Under the pieces are notes generated by a model. That model saw only the letters and a list, made by a program, of their open reading frames with translations. It was not told the DNA's origin and did not search any database. The position numbers and the translations under genes were made by a program. From Crambe crambe (taxonomy: Eukaryota; Porifera; Demospongiae; Poecilosclerida; Crambeidae), in contig OZ004583.1 of the NCBI GenBank assembly GCA_963924555.1, positions 744,001-808,000 of the forward strand: a DNA stretch of 64,000 bases, given 5' to 3'. Below are positions 10,857 through 21,660 of this stretch, in pieces (within the stretch, counting starts at the first letter, position 1; each line of letters begins with the position of its first letter).

Positions 10857-12937
10857 GCGTAAGTCCTCGACTATCGGCCATACTTTGCTCCTCGCACCAT
10901 ATTTCCCTCATCGATGGTCGTCAAAGTTTCAAACAACAACCATAGGAAAGATCAATTCATCCTCTATAACGTCATATAAATTATTTTCCTCACAATTGGA
11001 TAGAAATTTCGGTATGCTGAATCTACTACGTCAACTAAAAAATCATTGATCGACCACCGATCGCGATACCAATTTTCGGCCACCCGTTGAAAATCATATC
11101 AATCATCGTCGGTTCCATTCTTTTCTTTCATTTTTGCTCCACTACATGTTAGGGCCCTTAAAAAGATACTTTTATACTATTTTATGCTATAAGTAGTGAT
11201 ACCGGATGCTATGGTGGGCGGGGTCAATTTTTTATACGTAAAAATAATACTGCAGGACGGCACCAAAAGTGACCAAGATATAACCTGGCTGCGAAGGTCC
11301 AGATCCAAAGAAATCCAGGAAAAAAACATATCAACAGAATCATAATATTCTAGAGAATCTAACTGTGACAGTTTCTTTTAGATAGAGTGCTAAATTTAGA
11401 TTTGATGTTCAAAAACATATTTAAATTTCGATTTTCTTATGATATAACACTTGAACAGGTCATGAAACCATATTTTTTGGAAACTGCATCAAAAACTGAT
11501 CCTGGTACCTTGGATAACTTCTTGTATCAAGCGGAAAAGAAGGCACGCAAGAAGGATAAGGCATTCAACTTATATAACTGATGGGTCAAAGTTCATGACC
11601 TCAACCCTTTCCCACTAAATTTGAATCTGTGCTGCCTCAGGTGAATAGCCTAACCCCCCTCACCCCCATAGTACATATTTTAATGTAAAATGAAAGTGAT
11701 GAAAAATGCTTGAATTCTGAATCAATCTCTGAACAACATAAATCAGTTCTGGCTGTGGAGTAATGCTGCAGTCTGTTCCTTAATAACAGCAAAGCTCCCA
11801 GATCCTGTACATGACTTTGAACATCAATCACTGTCCACTGCAAAGCTTGGCAGCATAAATTGCAGACTTAATGCCACAAATTCTAAAATATAGCAAAGCC
11901 GTAATACAGTAAATTTGAAATGAGCAATCAAAAACACGTTTTACATGGGGAGGGTAGGTCTACTGAAGTTCCTAACTTTGTTAATGTTGTGTACATTCAA
12001 AATAGAGACAGACTCTAGGACAACAATTGTACAACAGTTCCTACTAGTCTGGTGTTATCCAGACTACATGGCCTATTTTTTTAAATTTACCCTTAGTTCT
12101 ATAGTAATTTTCTTACTCTTCCATATGAACTTTGTTTAAAGAAAATCCATCTAGTAGATCCTAAGATACGAGCAAAAGATTGCAGTACTATTAGCCATAA
12201 TGACCTTTAACCTACTTTGGAAAGGTGCCGTTTTCTTAATTAAAAGAAAGTAAAATTTTCCTGTACAATTTCAATTGTAAAATGTTACGTATCTCTGCTT
12301 CTACTGGATGGATTTTTATCGGATAAAGTTTATCTGGCTGAGGAAAAAGAGCTTAATATTTTTAAGAAATGGATTTATAGTTTCATAGTATTTTTAAAAA
12401 TAGCCCGGTATCACTACTATAAGATACATCATCATAACAAATTATATAAAAAATGAACGAAGCATTTCTACCATAAACTGCTTCATAATTTAACAGTGGA
12501 ATGGAACTGCTGCAGAAGCTCTCCTTTTCGTTGGATTCAGATGATACTTCTCGGACACAGTCTTCATTGGTCTGTGTTCCATATTCCTACAGAATCCAGT
12601 CATAATCTATCGTACAGTCCTCACTAAAGAAGCACCAACTTTGACTTTAAGTCGATAGCTTTCGTACCTTTTAAGCGATCATCCAGAACCATGGCGATGG
12701 GTAACATGAGCTAGTAACTTATTTTCATGCTGCAGTTGATAAATACGTACTATTGAAGTCCTGTTTTCTCTCTAGAGCTTGTAAGTTTTTCCCATACATT
12801 TTTTAATGCAGCCATTTTCTTAGACTCCGTTTACGTTTGTTTACTACCGTAGACTTTCCGTATACTAAGTAGCCGATAATTGGTGCTGCGACGGTCGACA
12901 ATTCAATTGATGCTGGTCGATAATTGAGGACTTACGC
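10857..12937. mobile_element. Tc1-like TIR element with TA target duplication
   Basis: The left end GCGTAAGTCCTCGACTATCG matches the reverse complement of the right end (GCGTAAGTCCTCAATTATCG). TA flanks both sides (10,855-10,856; 12,938-12,939). Paralogues at 22,998 and 32,789 show the empty site. No intact transposase was recognised. A second inverted-repeat element (about 11,190-12,420) is nested within it. Confidence 0.75.
11190..12420. mobile_element. Nested element with AGTAGTGATACCGG inverted repeats
   Basis: AGTAGTGATACCGG at 11,192 is repeated in inverse at about 12,405-12,418, with ATA on both flanks. Inside is a 64-codon frame (11,387-11,581) that I do not recognise and that has no clear domain. 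Exact ends are uncertain by a few bases. Confidence 0.5.
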
Positions 12938-13357
12938 TAATAATGAGCTAGCTAAGTACTGGAGTTCAGAGCACAACTGGTATACTTCCAGAGAAAATAA
13001 CTCTAATAATGTCTCCATATCCACTTCTAGTAACTGTCACAGCAGTCCTCTCCTCCTGAGCCGATAGCTCAGCAAACTTTCCGCTCAATATCACCAATGT
13101 CGTACGCGTGAGTAGCTAATCAATTTAACCAGATAAATCTCTTTTTTACTTGCCAACACATTTACTACTAGTAGCATCTCTTCCTTCATTGCTAGTGTGT
13201 GTGCAATAGGAAGTCTTGAGGTGATCAGAAGAAGGATGCAAGCTACTCAGATAGATCACAGTGGATTCTCTGTTTCAATGTGCATGTCCACACAAAATTT
13301 CAGTTCCAAGGCAACCATCATGGTGTGAGAAAGTGGCCGAAATGAATGTGCAATATA

Positions 13358-14342
13358 GAGTAACGGAGGTAGTAAACGGACAGTTAACAAAGTTGTGGTT
13401 TTTCCCGGCGGGTTAGCGAATGCAAGGAAGATTGCAGGGGGGCTTTGGATAGCTATGGGCCTACCTCGCTCTATCCAGGCAGGAAGCTAAGCAAGTCCTA
13501 TTATGCTGATTTCTGGGAGAGATTTAGAGTAGGCGCCTACTGGAGGCAGTTAACGGACAATAGAGGCAGTTGGCGGACAGCTCTTAAAATGAAGGTAAAA
13601 TGGCTGCACATGTGCTTATTATTGTAAGAAATGATAATGATAATGATAATAGAAGATAACATGATTCAGTTTCTTCTTCTATCATTAACACAGGAGATGG
13701 TCCAGGACTTGAAACTTGCTTAACCTTCAAGCTGGAGTGATCATGTACCATGCTCTTTGGTATACAATACAATATTTTGCTGCTGCTTCTCTGATAGACA
13801 CCTTCCCCTCTCTAACTTCCTCTGCAGCTCTCTCCAGATCTTCAAATTTCCAATTTCTCCGCTTCCTTGCTGTTGCCATGGCCTATTATAAAGATCATTA
13901 CCCATTATTATTCACTGTCCAGTAACTGCCTCCACAATAAGAATGTATTTACGCCAAAATTGCTGATACTGTGTCAGTCATGTTATTTTATGAAGGGTAC
14001 ATTTGGAAAGAGCAATAAATTTGCTCTTTATTGATATATAATGTTTTGTGTTTACATGTAGTTTTTTGTTTACTATGTGCAGTTATAAAGTTGGTTTTTC
14101 TTACAGTCATTTTTTCCATGCCTCATTATTTGACCGAGATACTAACTATGATCATTCAAAGCAAAAATTGAGCAGGAAAAAACTACGCAAATTTACTGAA
14201 TTAGCTGTAGATTCTTACTCTTAAAAAATCACTACTGTCAGCAAAATTTGAAATCTCCCGCCTAATTGGTACCAATTTTACCATGGGTCAAAGTCTAAAG
14301 TGTCCGTAAACTACCGCTGTCCGTAAACTCCCATCGCTACTC
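13358..14342. mobile_element. TIR element with imperfect 24-base ends
   Basis: The left end GAGTAACGGAGGTAGTAAAC resembles the inverse of the right end (GAGTAGCGATGGGAGTTTAC), followed by a shared ACGGACAG. TA lies at both flanks. The motif TAAAC..GGACAG is repeated near each end. No transposase frame was seen; small frames at 13,445-13,627 and 13,716-13,925 have no recognisable domain. It separates pseudogene copy 2 from its downstream sequence at 14,449. Confidence 0.55.
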
Positions 14343-14793
14343 TAGATTTCAATATTACATCATAACATCACATGAAATAGCAAAGATACTGGGGAGGGGG
14401 GCCCACTATTTGAGCCTGAGATACCAACATGGCATATTAGTCACAGCTGTTTCTTGTTCACAGTAGAGCCACAGTACTCTGTCACAGAGAAACATATTGT
14501 ACTAGCTAATTGAGTCTGCTGGGTCATGCATCATTACGTATATAAAGAGAGTGTGAGTGATGATAGCTAGCTAGCTAGCTGGATATTGACAAGTATAACT
14601 GGATTCTGGCTGAGAACTCATATAGATATTAAGATAAATCCTGTTATATGGAATAATTCCACATGTACAGTTATAATTATCTACTCACCAACACAAAATA
14701 CGTAATTGACCTACATGTATAAATACAGTTAGCTATTTCAAACAAGTCAGAAGTTTTCAGATAACTCTTCCTGATTATTGACTGTATAATGTA

Positions 14794-16372
14794 TTAATTA
14801 GTCTCTTTTTCTGTTGCTTTCAGTGTATGACTCACGTATGCTGGGTTCACCTCAGTCCTGCACTGTTGTTCTGGAATGGCACAAATCAGAGAGGGAAAAA
14901 ATTACCACCTAATCCTCTCAATGTCATTCTTACAGAAGTTAGCTATCTCATTCCATTGGCTATAGCTAACTAATGATTGATGTACAAAAATTAGCAGCCT
15001 GGGATGTATTTTTCACACCATAGAGACAATGAGAGAATTGCATATGCTGCATTCTTAATTTTTCCATAGAGTTGTGGAACTAGCTAGCTTTACCTTCTCT
15101 CCAACTCATATTCTCTGTGACATTTTCAGACTCCAAATTTGGAAGATTATTAATGTTTTCATAGTATACCGTAGCGATGTCGTCTTCTTTATCTATAATA
15201 TCAGTAATGCTGGCATGCAAAGATCTTACTTCATTTTTATAGTTGGCAAACTTGACTCACTGGTCTTCCTGGAGCATTTGTAGCAAATTAATCCGATGCA
15301 CAGGGTTGAGATGAGACAGAGGAGCAGTCCTATCCCACACCCAGCCCCGATCAAGATATATTCTAGGATTTTATCACCACCAAGAGGTCCACTGCTGCCA
15401 CCTGTTGTGGTTGCTGTGACTGCTGTGAAGGAAGAGACTGTTCCCATGGAGATAGAGGCCATTGTTGTGCTTGATGGCTCTGTTGTAGAAGAGGTGAGGC
15501 AGTAGTTGCTTGAATTGAATAGTGGAGTGGGAGACACCAGCCCATCAAATTTCTCTATAAAATAAGTTAGTAACAGTTTTCTCATGTATAATAGCTAGCT
15601 ACCTTTCCTGAGATCAGTGGTTCCATTCAACTTAAAGAAGACACAGTCCACATTTGTATTGGCATCACACACTATATTCATACGGAACACTTCCCCATCA
15701 TAATCCGTCCGATTGTATGCAAGGTTATCAGTGACCACCTGTGGGTAAGAATCTTATAATTTAGGCATGCAGTTACATTAACTAGTACTCACCCTGATGG
15801 TGATTCCGATAGAACCAGTTATAATGGAGAATCCACTGTGATCTATTTGAGTAGCTTGCATCCTTCCTCTGATCACTTCAAGACTTCCTACTCTACACTC
15901 TCTTCTAGAACTCTGTCTGATTCCATCATTACCATGCACTCTGCCCACACCATACTCATTAGTGACAGAGTCCAGCACCATCAGAGTCCCATCACCAGCA
16001 ATGAAGGAAGAAATGCTTCTAGTAGTAGGCCTAAATGTGTTGAGAATTATGGGGACCAGCTGAACTGAGCAATCTATAAGTCCATGATAATGTGTTCAAG
16101 GTAAGGGAATCAGTTAGCTATTGCTACTCACTTTTCTGGAGTGTGGTATCATTTTCACACTCCCTCTCCTCCACTAAGTAAGTGGTGAGGTTTCCAGCAC
16201 AACTCTCATTAGAGCAAGAACCATTAGAGGAACTGACTCTATATGTATCTTTATCTCCACTTCTACTGATACTGACCACCTCTTCCAGAGCTGATAGTTG
16301 ATCAAACTGTCCACTTACTATCAGCAAAGCTCCTACTAAAACCATGTTATGCAGTGATCCACCACAACCCAT
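14794..16372 (-). CDS. Type B receptor B2 (type I membrane protein)
   Basis: Exons on the minus strand: 16,132-16,372; 15,793-16,073; 15,603-15,738; 15,094-15,554; 14,794-14,870. The ectodomain has a signal peptide from M-G-C-G-G, the segment S-I-S-R-S-G with paired Cys, exon 2 beginning N-C-S-V-Q, and exon 3 with Y-D-G-E-V-F and two Cys. A short Ser/Thr stalk precedes a TM helix (Y-I-L-I-G-A-G-C-G-I-G) and a C-Y-K-C juxtamembrane motif. The A-tract after P-T-I has five A, so translation stops at P-T-I-K-M-K (15,226), giving 328 residues. With six A the frame would run through Y-Y-E-N-I to the NPAY exon. Ligand and role are unknown. The gene is head-to-head with A1. Confidence 0.7.
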
Positions 16373-16662
16373 TATCTATCTCCACATCCACTATCATGTA
16401 GCTATAAATAAACTCCTTGATGAGATTATAGCTTCAGCAATACCAATACTCCACTAAATACTCAACTATAGTCCTGTATTAAAACTCTGTATGGCCACAC
16501 GTTCACATGCATCAGCCGATACGTGCACATGTTCTTCCCAAAATAAGATTGTTATGATAATAGCTGTAGTCCATATTATGACTATATCTTGCATAGCAAC
16601 CATAAACAGAAGCATTCTATTGTACCAGCTAAAGTCAATGAGTCAAGGTATATGCAGTTATT
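16373..16662. promoter_or_regulatory. Shared divergent promoter of B2 and A1
   Basis: This 290-base spacer lies between two start codons facing away from each other. The half next to type A is conserved at 25,374-25,633, 35,177-35,412 and upstream of the inverted-exon pseudogenes. It includes TTGCATAGCAACC (about 16,590-16,602) and TGAGTCA (16,639). TGAGTCA is the consensus AP-1/bZIP site; factor use here is inferred. Confidence 0.45.
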
Positions 16663-18035
16663 ATGCAGATGTCTTTATTGACAGCTTTGGTGATATTGAG
16701 TGGAATGTTTGCTGAACTATCGGCTCAGGAGAGGACTGCTGTGACAGTTACCAGAAGTGGATATGGAGATGTTATTAGAATTATTTTCTCTGGAGGTTCT
16801 TGCAATGATACCAGTTGTGCTCTGAACTCCAGCACTTACTTGGTGGAGGAGAGAGAATGCAAAAATGATAGCACACTCCAGAGAAGTGAGTGACTGATTA
16901 AATCTTTTTGCTAGCTGCATGATGTTAATTAAACAAGATGAATCTCTTTCTTCAGATTGTTCAGTTCAACTGGTCCCCATAATTGCCAACACATTTACTA
17001 CTAGTAGCATCTCTTCCTTCATTGCTGGTGATGGGACTCTGATGGTGCTGGACTCTGTCACTAATGAGTATGGTGTGGGCAGAGTGCACAGTAATGATGG
17101 AATCAGACAGGCTCCTGAAGAGTGTAGAGTAGGAAGTCTTGAAGTGATTAGAGGAAGAACACAAGCTACTCAAATAGATCACAGTGGATTCTCCATTATA
17201 ACTGGTTCTATGGGAATCACCATCAGGGTGAGAAGAGATACCTATAGCTACTTATAGCATTGCTGTGTTGTATGGTGGCTCTCAGTGGTACCTATCGTAG
17301 TGACTGTGCATGGATCTCAAGCAATTGACTTTTTTAATAACCGCTATGTATTAGGTGGTCACTAATAACCTTACATACAATCGGACGGATTATGATGGGG
17401 AAGTGTTCCGTATGAATATAGTGTGTGATGCCAATACAAATGTGGACTGTGTCTTCTTTAAGTTGAATGGAACCACTGATCTCACAAGAGGTATACAGCT
17501 AACTATAGAACATATCAAACATGCCATGTAACTTCTAGCTAATGATAAATTGTGACTCTAATAGGGAAATTTGGTCTGGTGCCTCCTATTCGACCCCTTG
17601 ACATCAACAATTACTGCCTTGTAGCAACAACACAACCACCAAGCAGCACCACACCCTCTGATACTCCAACAACCGATGATGACCCAACATCAGCGAGTAC
17701 AGATGATATGACTTCAGAACCCTTTACCTTCTTCAGCTCGGGTGATGACGAGTCAGTCATGTCAACAGAAATGATAGGAGGTGATGAGAATATGACAGAT
17801 TTCTTGGATGCAACAACCACAACTGATGGCAGCATCATCAGCAGTGATTCTCTCCTCATGTACATCCTGATAGGAGGAGGGTGTGGTATAGGACTACTGG
17901 CCGGCCTTATCTTTTTGACATGCATTATACAATGTCGGGTTGCTTACAAGAAATCAAAGTTAAAAAAATCTCGTACTTTGGAGCTTTGGGAAAATAGCCA
18001 AGGATTATCAACTGGTCATCCAAGACATAAACAAG
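16663..18035 (+). CDS. Type A receptor A1, tail exons missing
   Basis: Exons: 16,663-16,885; 16,956-17,227; 17,355-17,490; 17,565-18,035. It encodes the signal peptide (M-S-L-L-T-A-L-V-I-L), T-V-T-R-S-G-Y-G-D, the N-C-S-V-Q segment with cassette H-S-N-D-G-I-R-Q, the Y-D-G-E-V-F segment, and a stalk of about 90 residues rich in Thr/Ser/Asp. A TM helix (L-M-Y-I-L-I-G-G-G-C-G-I-G) and a basic juxtamembrane region (K-K-S-K) follow, up to a GTATGT donor. Complete paralogues A2 and A3 continue with two tail exons. Here a fold-back (18,079-18,137) and a transposon (18,328) follow instead, so A1 is 3'-truncated and may be non-functional. Confidence 0.7.
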
Positions 18036-18078
18036 GTATGTAGGCTGTTCAAGTACATGTATCTAAAATCCCATTATG

Positions 18079-18137
18079 CTGGTTAGCTATCCATCATAAT
18101 AGTTATTTATTATCTATTATGATGGATAGCTAACCAA
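18079..18137. repeat. Perfect inverted repeat (fold-back), 22-base arms
   Basis: GGTTAGCTATCCATCATAAT and its reverse complement are separated by about 15 bases. In A2 and A3 only the left arm exists, followed by the next exon. The right arm therefore marks a rearrangement breakpoint at which A1 lost its tail exons. Confidence 0.7.
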
Positions 18138-18327
18138 CATCAGCAATTGCTCATCATTGCTCAGGTTTTTGATGGCTTCTTTTCCCTAGCTATACAAGCT
18201 ACTGTATTGGCAGTCAATCTACAGAAGTCCATGCATGCACTTTCTGAATTATTAGCTATTGTTGTCTACTCTTTGATATTGAGGAAGGTGTAAATCTGAG
18301 TCCTGCAAGCCCATGCAGTCTCTAGTA

Positions 18328-20951
18328 CGGTCAAAAATGGCAATTCCGTGACCACTCTTTGGCTAACATGTTTTGATGATTGATTTCACTTCTTGGGGTC
18401 ATTTATTGAAATTTAGCTCCCAGGTCCCTCCCAAAAGTCCTGGCATTTTTGCTATGGCGCGAAATTTAAATTGCTGCTAGCGCAACCTAAAATCGGGGTA
18501 TGCTGTGTACAATAGTGCACTAAGACACTTCTTAGGGTAAATAAACCTCAAGGATTTCAATTCTGACATTAGTTTCATGCTATGACCTTTATTAGACCCA
18601 ATAATCAATAATAGTTGCAATTGGAAGAGCGAAAAAAGCATAAAAATTTTAGAACTATACATGTAGAAACTTGCATAAGGCAAGATGAAACTTCCACATT
18701 TGATGAGGTAGCAGTATGTGCATGATCATGCAGGAAAATTGAGATTTGGTATAAATACAGAGACTTTTGTGCCACTAGTTCAGTCAGTTTAAATCCAAGA
18801 ATTTGCTGTACTAACTGCTATACTCCTAGCCCTCTGATCGATCAAATTTAGTGGCAAAGAATCACCATTCTTTTTTGCAGCTGCATCAAGAAAAGGTATG
18901 TGGACTAAATGGTTATTTTTGTACTATAGTTAAGCCCACTTCGGCCATAAACATGTAGATTATATCAAGAATAATGGAGACAGCCGAAGTACCATGCATG
19001 CTTCAGTGTGGTGAGCCTTGTAATCCAGCATGAATGTGTAGATTGGGTGAAAGGTCCAGTTGGACACTTTGTGCATGATTCCTGTAGATTGACGTTTAGT
19101 AATACCAAGAAGCTAGAACAGGCTCAAAAGAGATAAAATAAACTAGCATGAGCTAAGGTCACTGCAGAGCCTACTCCAAGATTATTGCTCGACCATTTCT
19201 CAGTTTGGGTTTCCAACAGCTGGTGTCCGGTCATCATTCATCAAAGAGATTCTTTGTAGAGAGTTTAAAGGGAGAATAGGCTTCCACTCCCATCCAGAAA
19301 AAAATCATAGTGAACTTGTCTATGATGTGTCTGGGGGTGGTTCCTATGTTGAAGTGGCACTATCCTCTATTGGGATCAGCACTGAGCAACTAATACACAA
19401 TGTTGCTGAGCGGCTCAGAGAAGATATCAAGCAAATTAAACTTGTTCTGTGGCCACCAAGAGTAGAAAAGTTGGAAGAGGAAGAAGAACTTTCTCCTCTT
19501 GTACTTAGCTAAGCTGCTTTCTGCTTTGCGGGGGAAGAAGGGGTAGATCTTTCTCCATGTACTCTAACACTCACTTCTCTTCTTATGCAGTACGTCATGA
19601 CAACAACTTCCATCAATGCCAGCATCACTCTTCATGGGATGACTCGCAGCAAAGAGCTTGTTGATTCATTTCATAAGCTCGGCATGGGGATCAGCTACTC
19701 AAATGTCCTTGTATTACGGGACGCATGGACCCTGCATGACCTTGATCGTTGTTCCGTGTGTCCTGATGCGATTGCTGAGGGACAGCCAAGTATCAGTATT
19801 ATCGATAATGACGATTTTCTTAGTGACACTCTTACAGGAGGGGGCACTTCACATTGCTGCAACTGGATGTTTCTACAGCACCTAGAATATTTAAACAAGT
19901 GCTAGAGTACGAGGCAAATGTTCAGGAGCTGCACTCTTGCATCAAAGATGCGAAGACAATGTCTCTAGCATTGAGTGAGAAGGTGTCTGAAATGCAGGCT
20001 GTGACACCATACAAGACCACTAAGTGTGGCGAACCACCACTTCTGTCCTGAGCCAGCTACGTTCTCAGCAAATACAGAGCCTCAGCAAAAGCGCAGTATC
20101 ATTCATGCACTTGCTCGTGTGAATACTGACAGTGATCGTCCTGATGCAGCTGAGCAGACTATCCCATCCTACAATGGTTTTCACGCAGGTTTGAGTCCGG
20201 AGCAGGGGAAGAGCAAGGCTTACTTTCATATGTCATATAATCAGCCACCAAGCAAGTCAGTTGTGAATGACATCATGGACAAGCTAACCACTATCATTGC
20301 TACAAAGCGTATGCCCTTCGCTTTCTTGCCATCACCACTGGGTCATGGCTGGGAGCTAGCCAGCGGTCGCTGTCGTCCTGTCCGCCACACACGTCCCGCT
20401 CTCCCAACACATCTTCCAGAACCGGAGCTATCAGAAGACAGTGAGGAAGTTGAAAGCGACAAAGATAATGATGATGAGGAAGACAATTGTGTACCATGGT
20501 GGTGTGATGACTCTTCAGAATCTAGTGATACAGACTCCATAGACTCTATAAGTGATGCAGAATGCTAGAGTACTGATTTTACATCAAACAAAATATGTAT
20601 TGTGTAGTCTTTCACCACGAGCATCCATTATTTACTGTTATTTTCGCTCTTCCAATTGCAACTATTATTGATTATTGGGTCTAATAAAGGTCATAGCATG
20701 AAACTAATGTCAGAATTGAAATCCTTGAGGTTTATTTACCCTAAGAAGTGTCTTAGTGCACTATTATACACAGCATACCCCGATTTTAGATTGCGCTAGC
20801 AGCAATTTTAAATTTCACGCCATACCAAAAAATGCCGGGACTTTTGGGAGGGACCTGGGAGCTAAATTTTCAATAAATGACCCCAAGAAGTGAAATCAAT
20901 CATCAAAACATGTTAGCCAAAGAGTGGTCACGGAATTGCCATTTTTGACCG
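18328..20951 (+). mobile_element. DNA transposon with about 310-base terminal inverted repeats
   Basis: Left TIR 18,328-18,635 and right TIR 20,641-20,951 are nearly identical inverse copies beginning CGGTCAAAAATGGCAATTCC. TA lies on both flanks. The interior carries the remains of a spliced plus-strand gene (19,143-20,568). The TIR length is unusual for short MITE-like elements. Superfamily was not identified from the sequence. Confidence 0.85.
19143..20568 (+). pseudogene. Unidentified gene carried by the long-TIR transposon, decayed
   Basis: An exon at about 19,180-19,500 reads I-S-Q-F-G-F-P-T-A-G-V-R and continues through S-G-G-G-S-Y-V-E-V-A to a donor before the Glu-rich end. After an acceptor near 19,590 the frame runs Y-V-M-T-T-T-S-I-N-A-S-I and L-R-D-A-W-T-L-H-D-L-D-R-C. 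It is frameshifted near 19,890 and again near 20,030, then continues to 20,568 with an acidic end (D-S-I-S-D-A-E-C). I know no function for this protein and see no DDE transposase motif. It may be a cargo or an unclassified transposase. The final section seems shortened by an internal deletion. Confidence 0.5.
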
Positions 20952-21539
20952 TATTACTCAGTCTATATAGCTATAGCTAATGGAGTCTGTATCACTCATA
21001 GAGAGAGAGTAAGTGCTCTATCTGATAGCTAGCGTAATAATCAATGAACCATTAAATGTACGATATCTAGATACAAAATATTTATAGTTCGGTAGGTAGT
21101 TACTTCAAACAAGTCAGAAGTTTTTTACGTAGCTCTTCCCAATTGCTGACTGTATGATGTGTTAATTAGTCTCTTTTTCTGTTGCTTTTATCATATGATT
21201 CACGTATGATGGGTTCACCCGAGTCCTGCAGTGCCGTTGTTCTGGAACAGCAAAAATCACAGAGCAAAAATAAAATTTACCACCTAATCCTGTCAACTAT
21301 TAATTTAGCAGCCTATAGGATTGAATTTTCGCACCACAGAGCTATAATATAAGAAGTTGAGTTGTGCAGGCTGCATTTTTGATTCTCCATAGGGTCAGTG
21401 AGACTAACTATATCATGTACATATAATTATATTAGCTGTACCTCTACGACTCATACCCACTGCGATATTTTCAGACTTCAAATTTGGAAGAGTGTTTTCA
21501 TAATATACTGTAGTGATATTGTCTTCTTTATCTGCATGT

Positions 21540-21660
21540 GTTATTACACCAGTAATCTCACTTCACTACACCAGTAATCTCACTTCGCTACACCAGTAAT
21601 CTACACCAGTAATCTCACTTCTCACTTCATTGCACCAGTAATCTCACTTAATCTCACTTC
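21540..21660. repeat. Tandem repeat CACCAGTAATCTCACTTC in B3 tail exon
   Basis: About six units of CACCAGTAATCTCACTTC with small variants lie where the other B genes have single-copy tail sequence. On the minus strand, the reading frame of B3 enters the repeat and stops at 21,622 after S-E-I-T-G-A-M-K. Confidence 0.75.

Larger units (their letters stand above)
10787..13285 (+). pseudogene. Receptor pseudogene copy 2 with inverted exon 1, split by transposon
   Basis: The copy has the same structure as 1-440: type A start (10,795 onward) joined to reverse-complemented exon 1, then donor and exon 2 remnant (to about 13,285). A 2.08-kb element (10,857-12,937) sits inside the inverted exon. Upstream DNA 10,590-10,786 is a type A promoter copy including TGAGTCA. 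Confidence 0.7.

Noticed and set aside
11387-11581. 64-codon frame in nested element as a gene
   Set aside because: Short, no recognisable domain, and in a decayed inverted-repeat element.
17611-17925. Minus-strand 104-codon frame over the A1 stalk
   Set aside because: It is the reverse of the Thr/Ser/Asp-rich stalk; the plus frame has splice sites, signal peptide and TM. The same holds for frames at 26,598 and 36,323.
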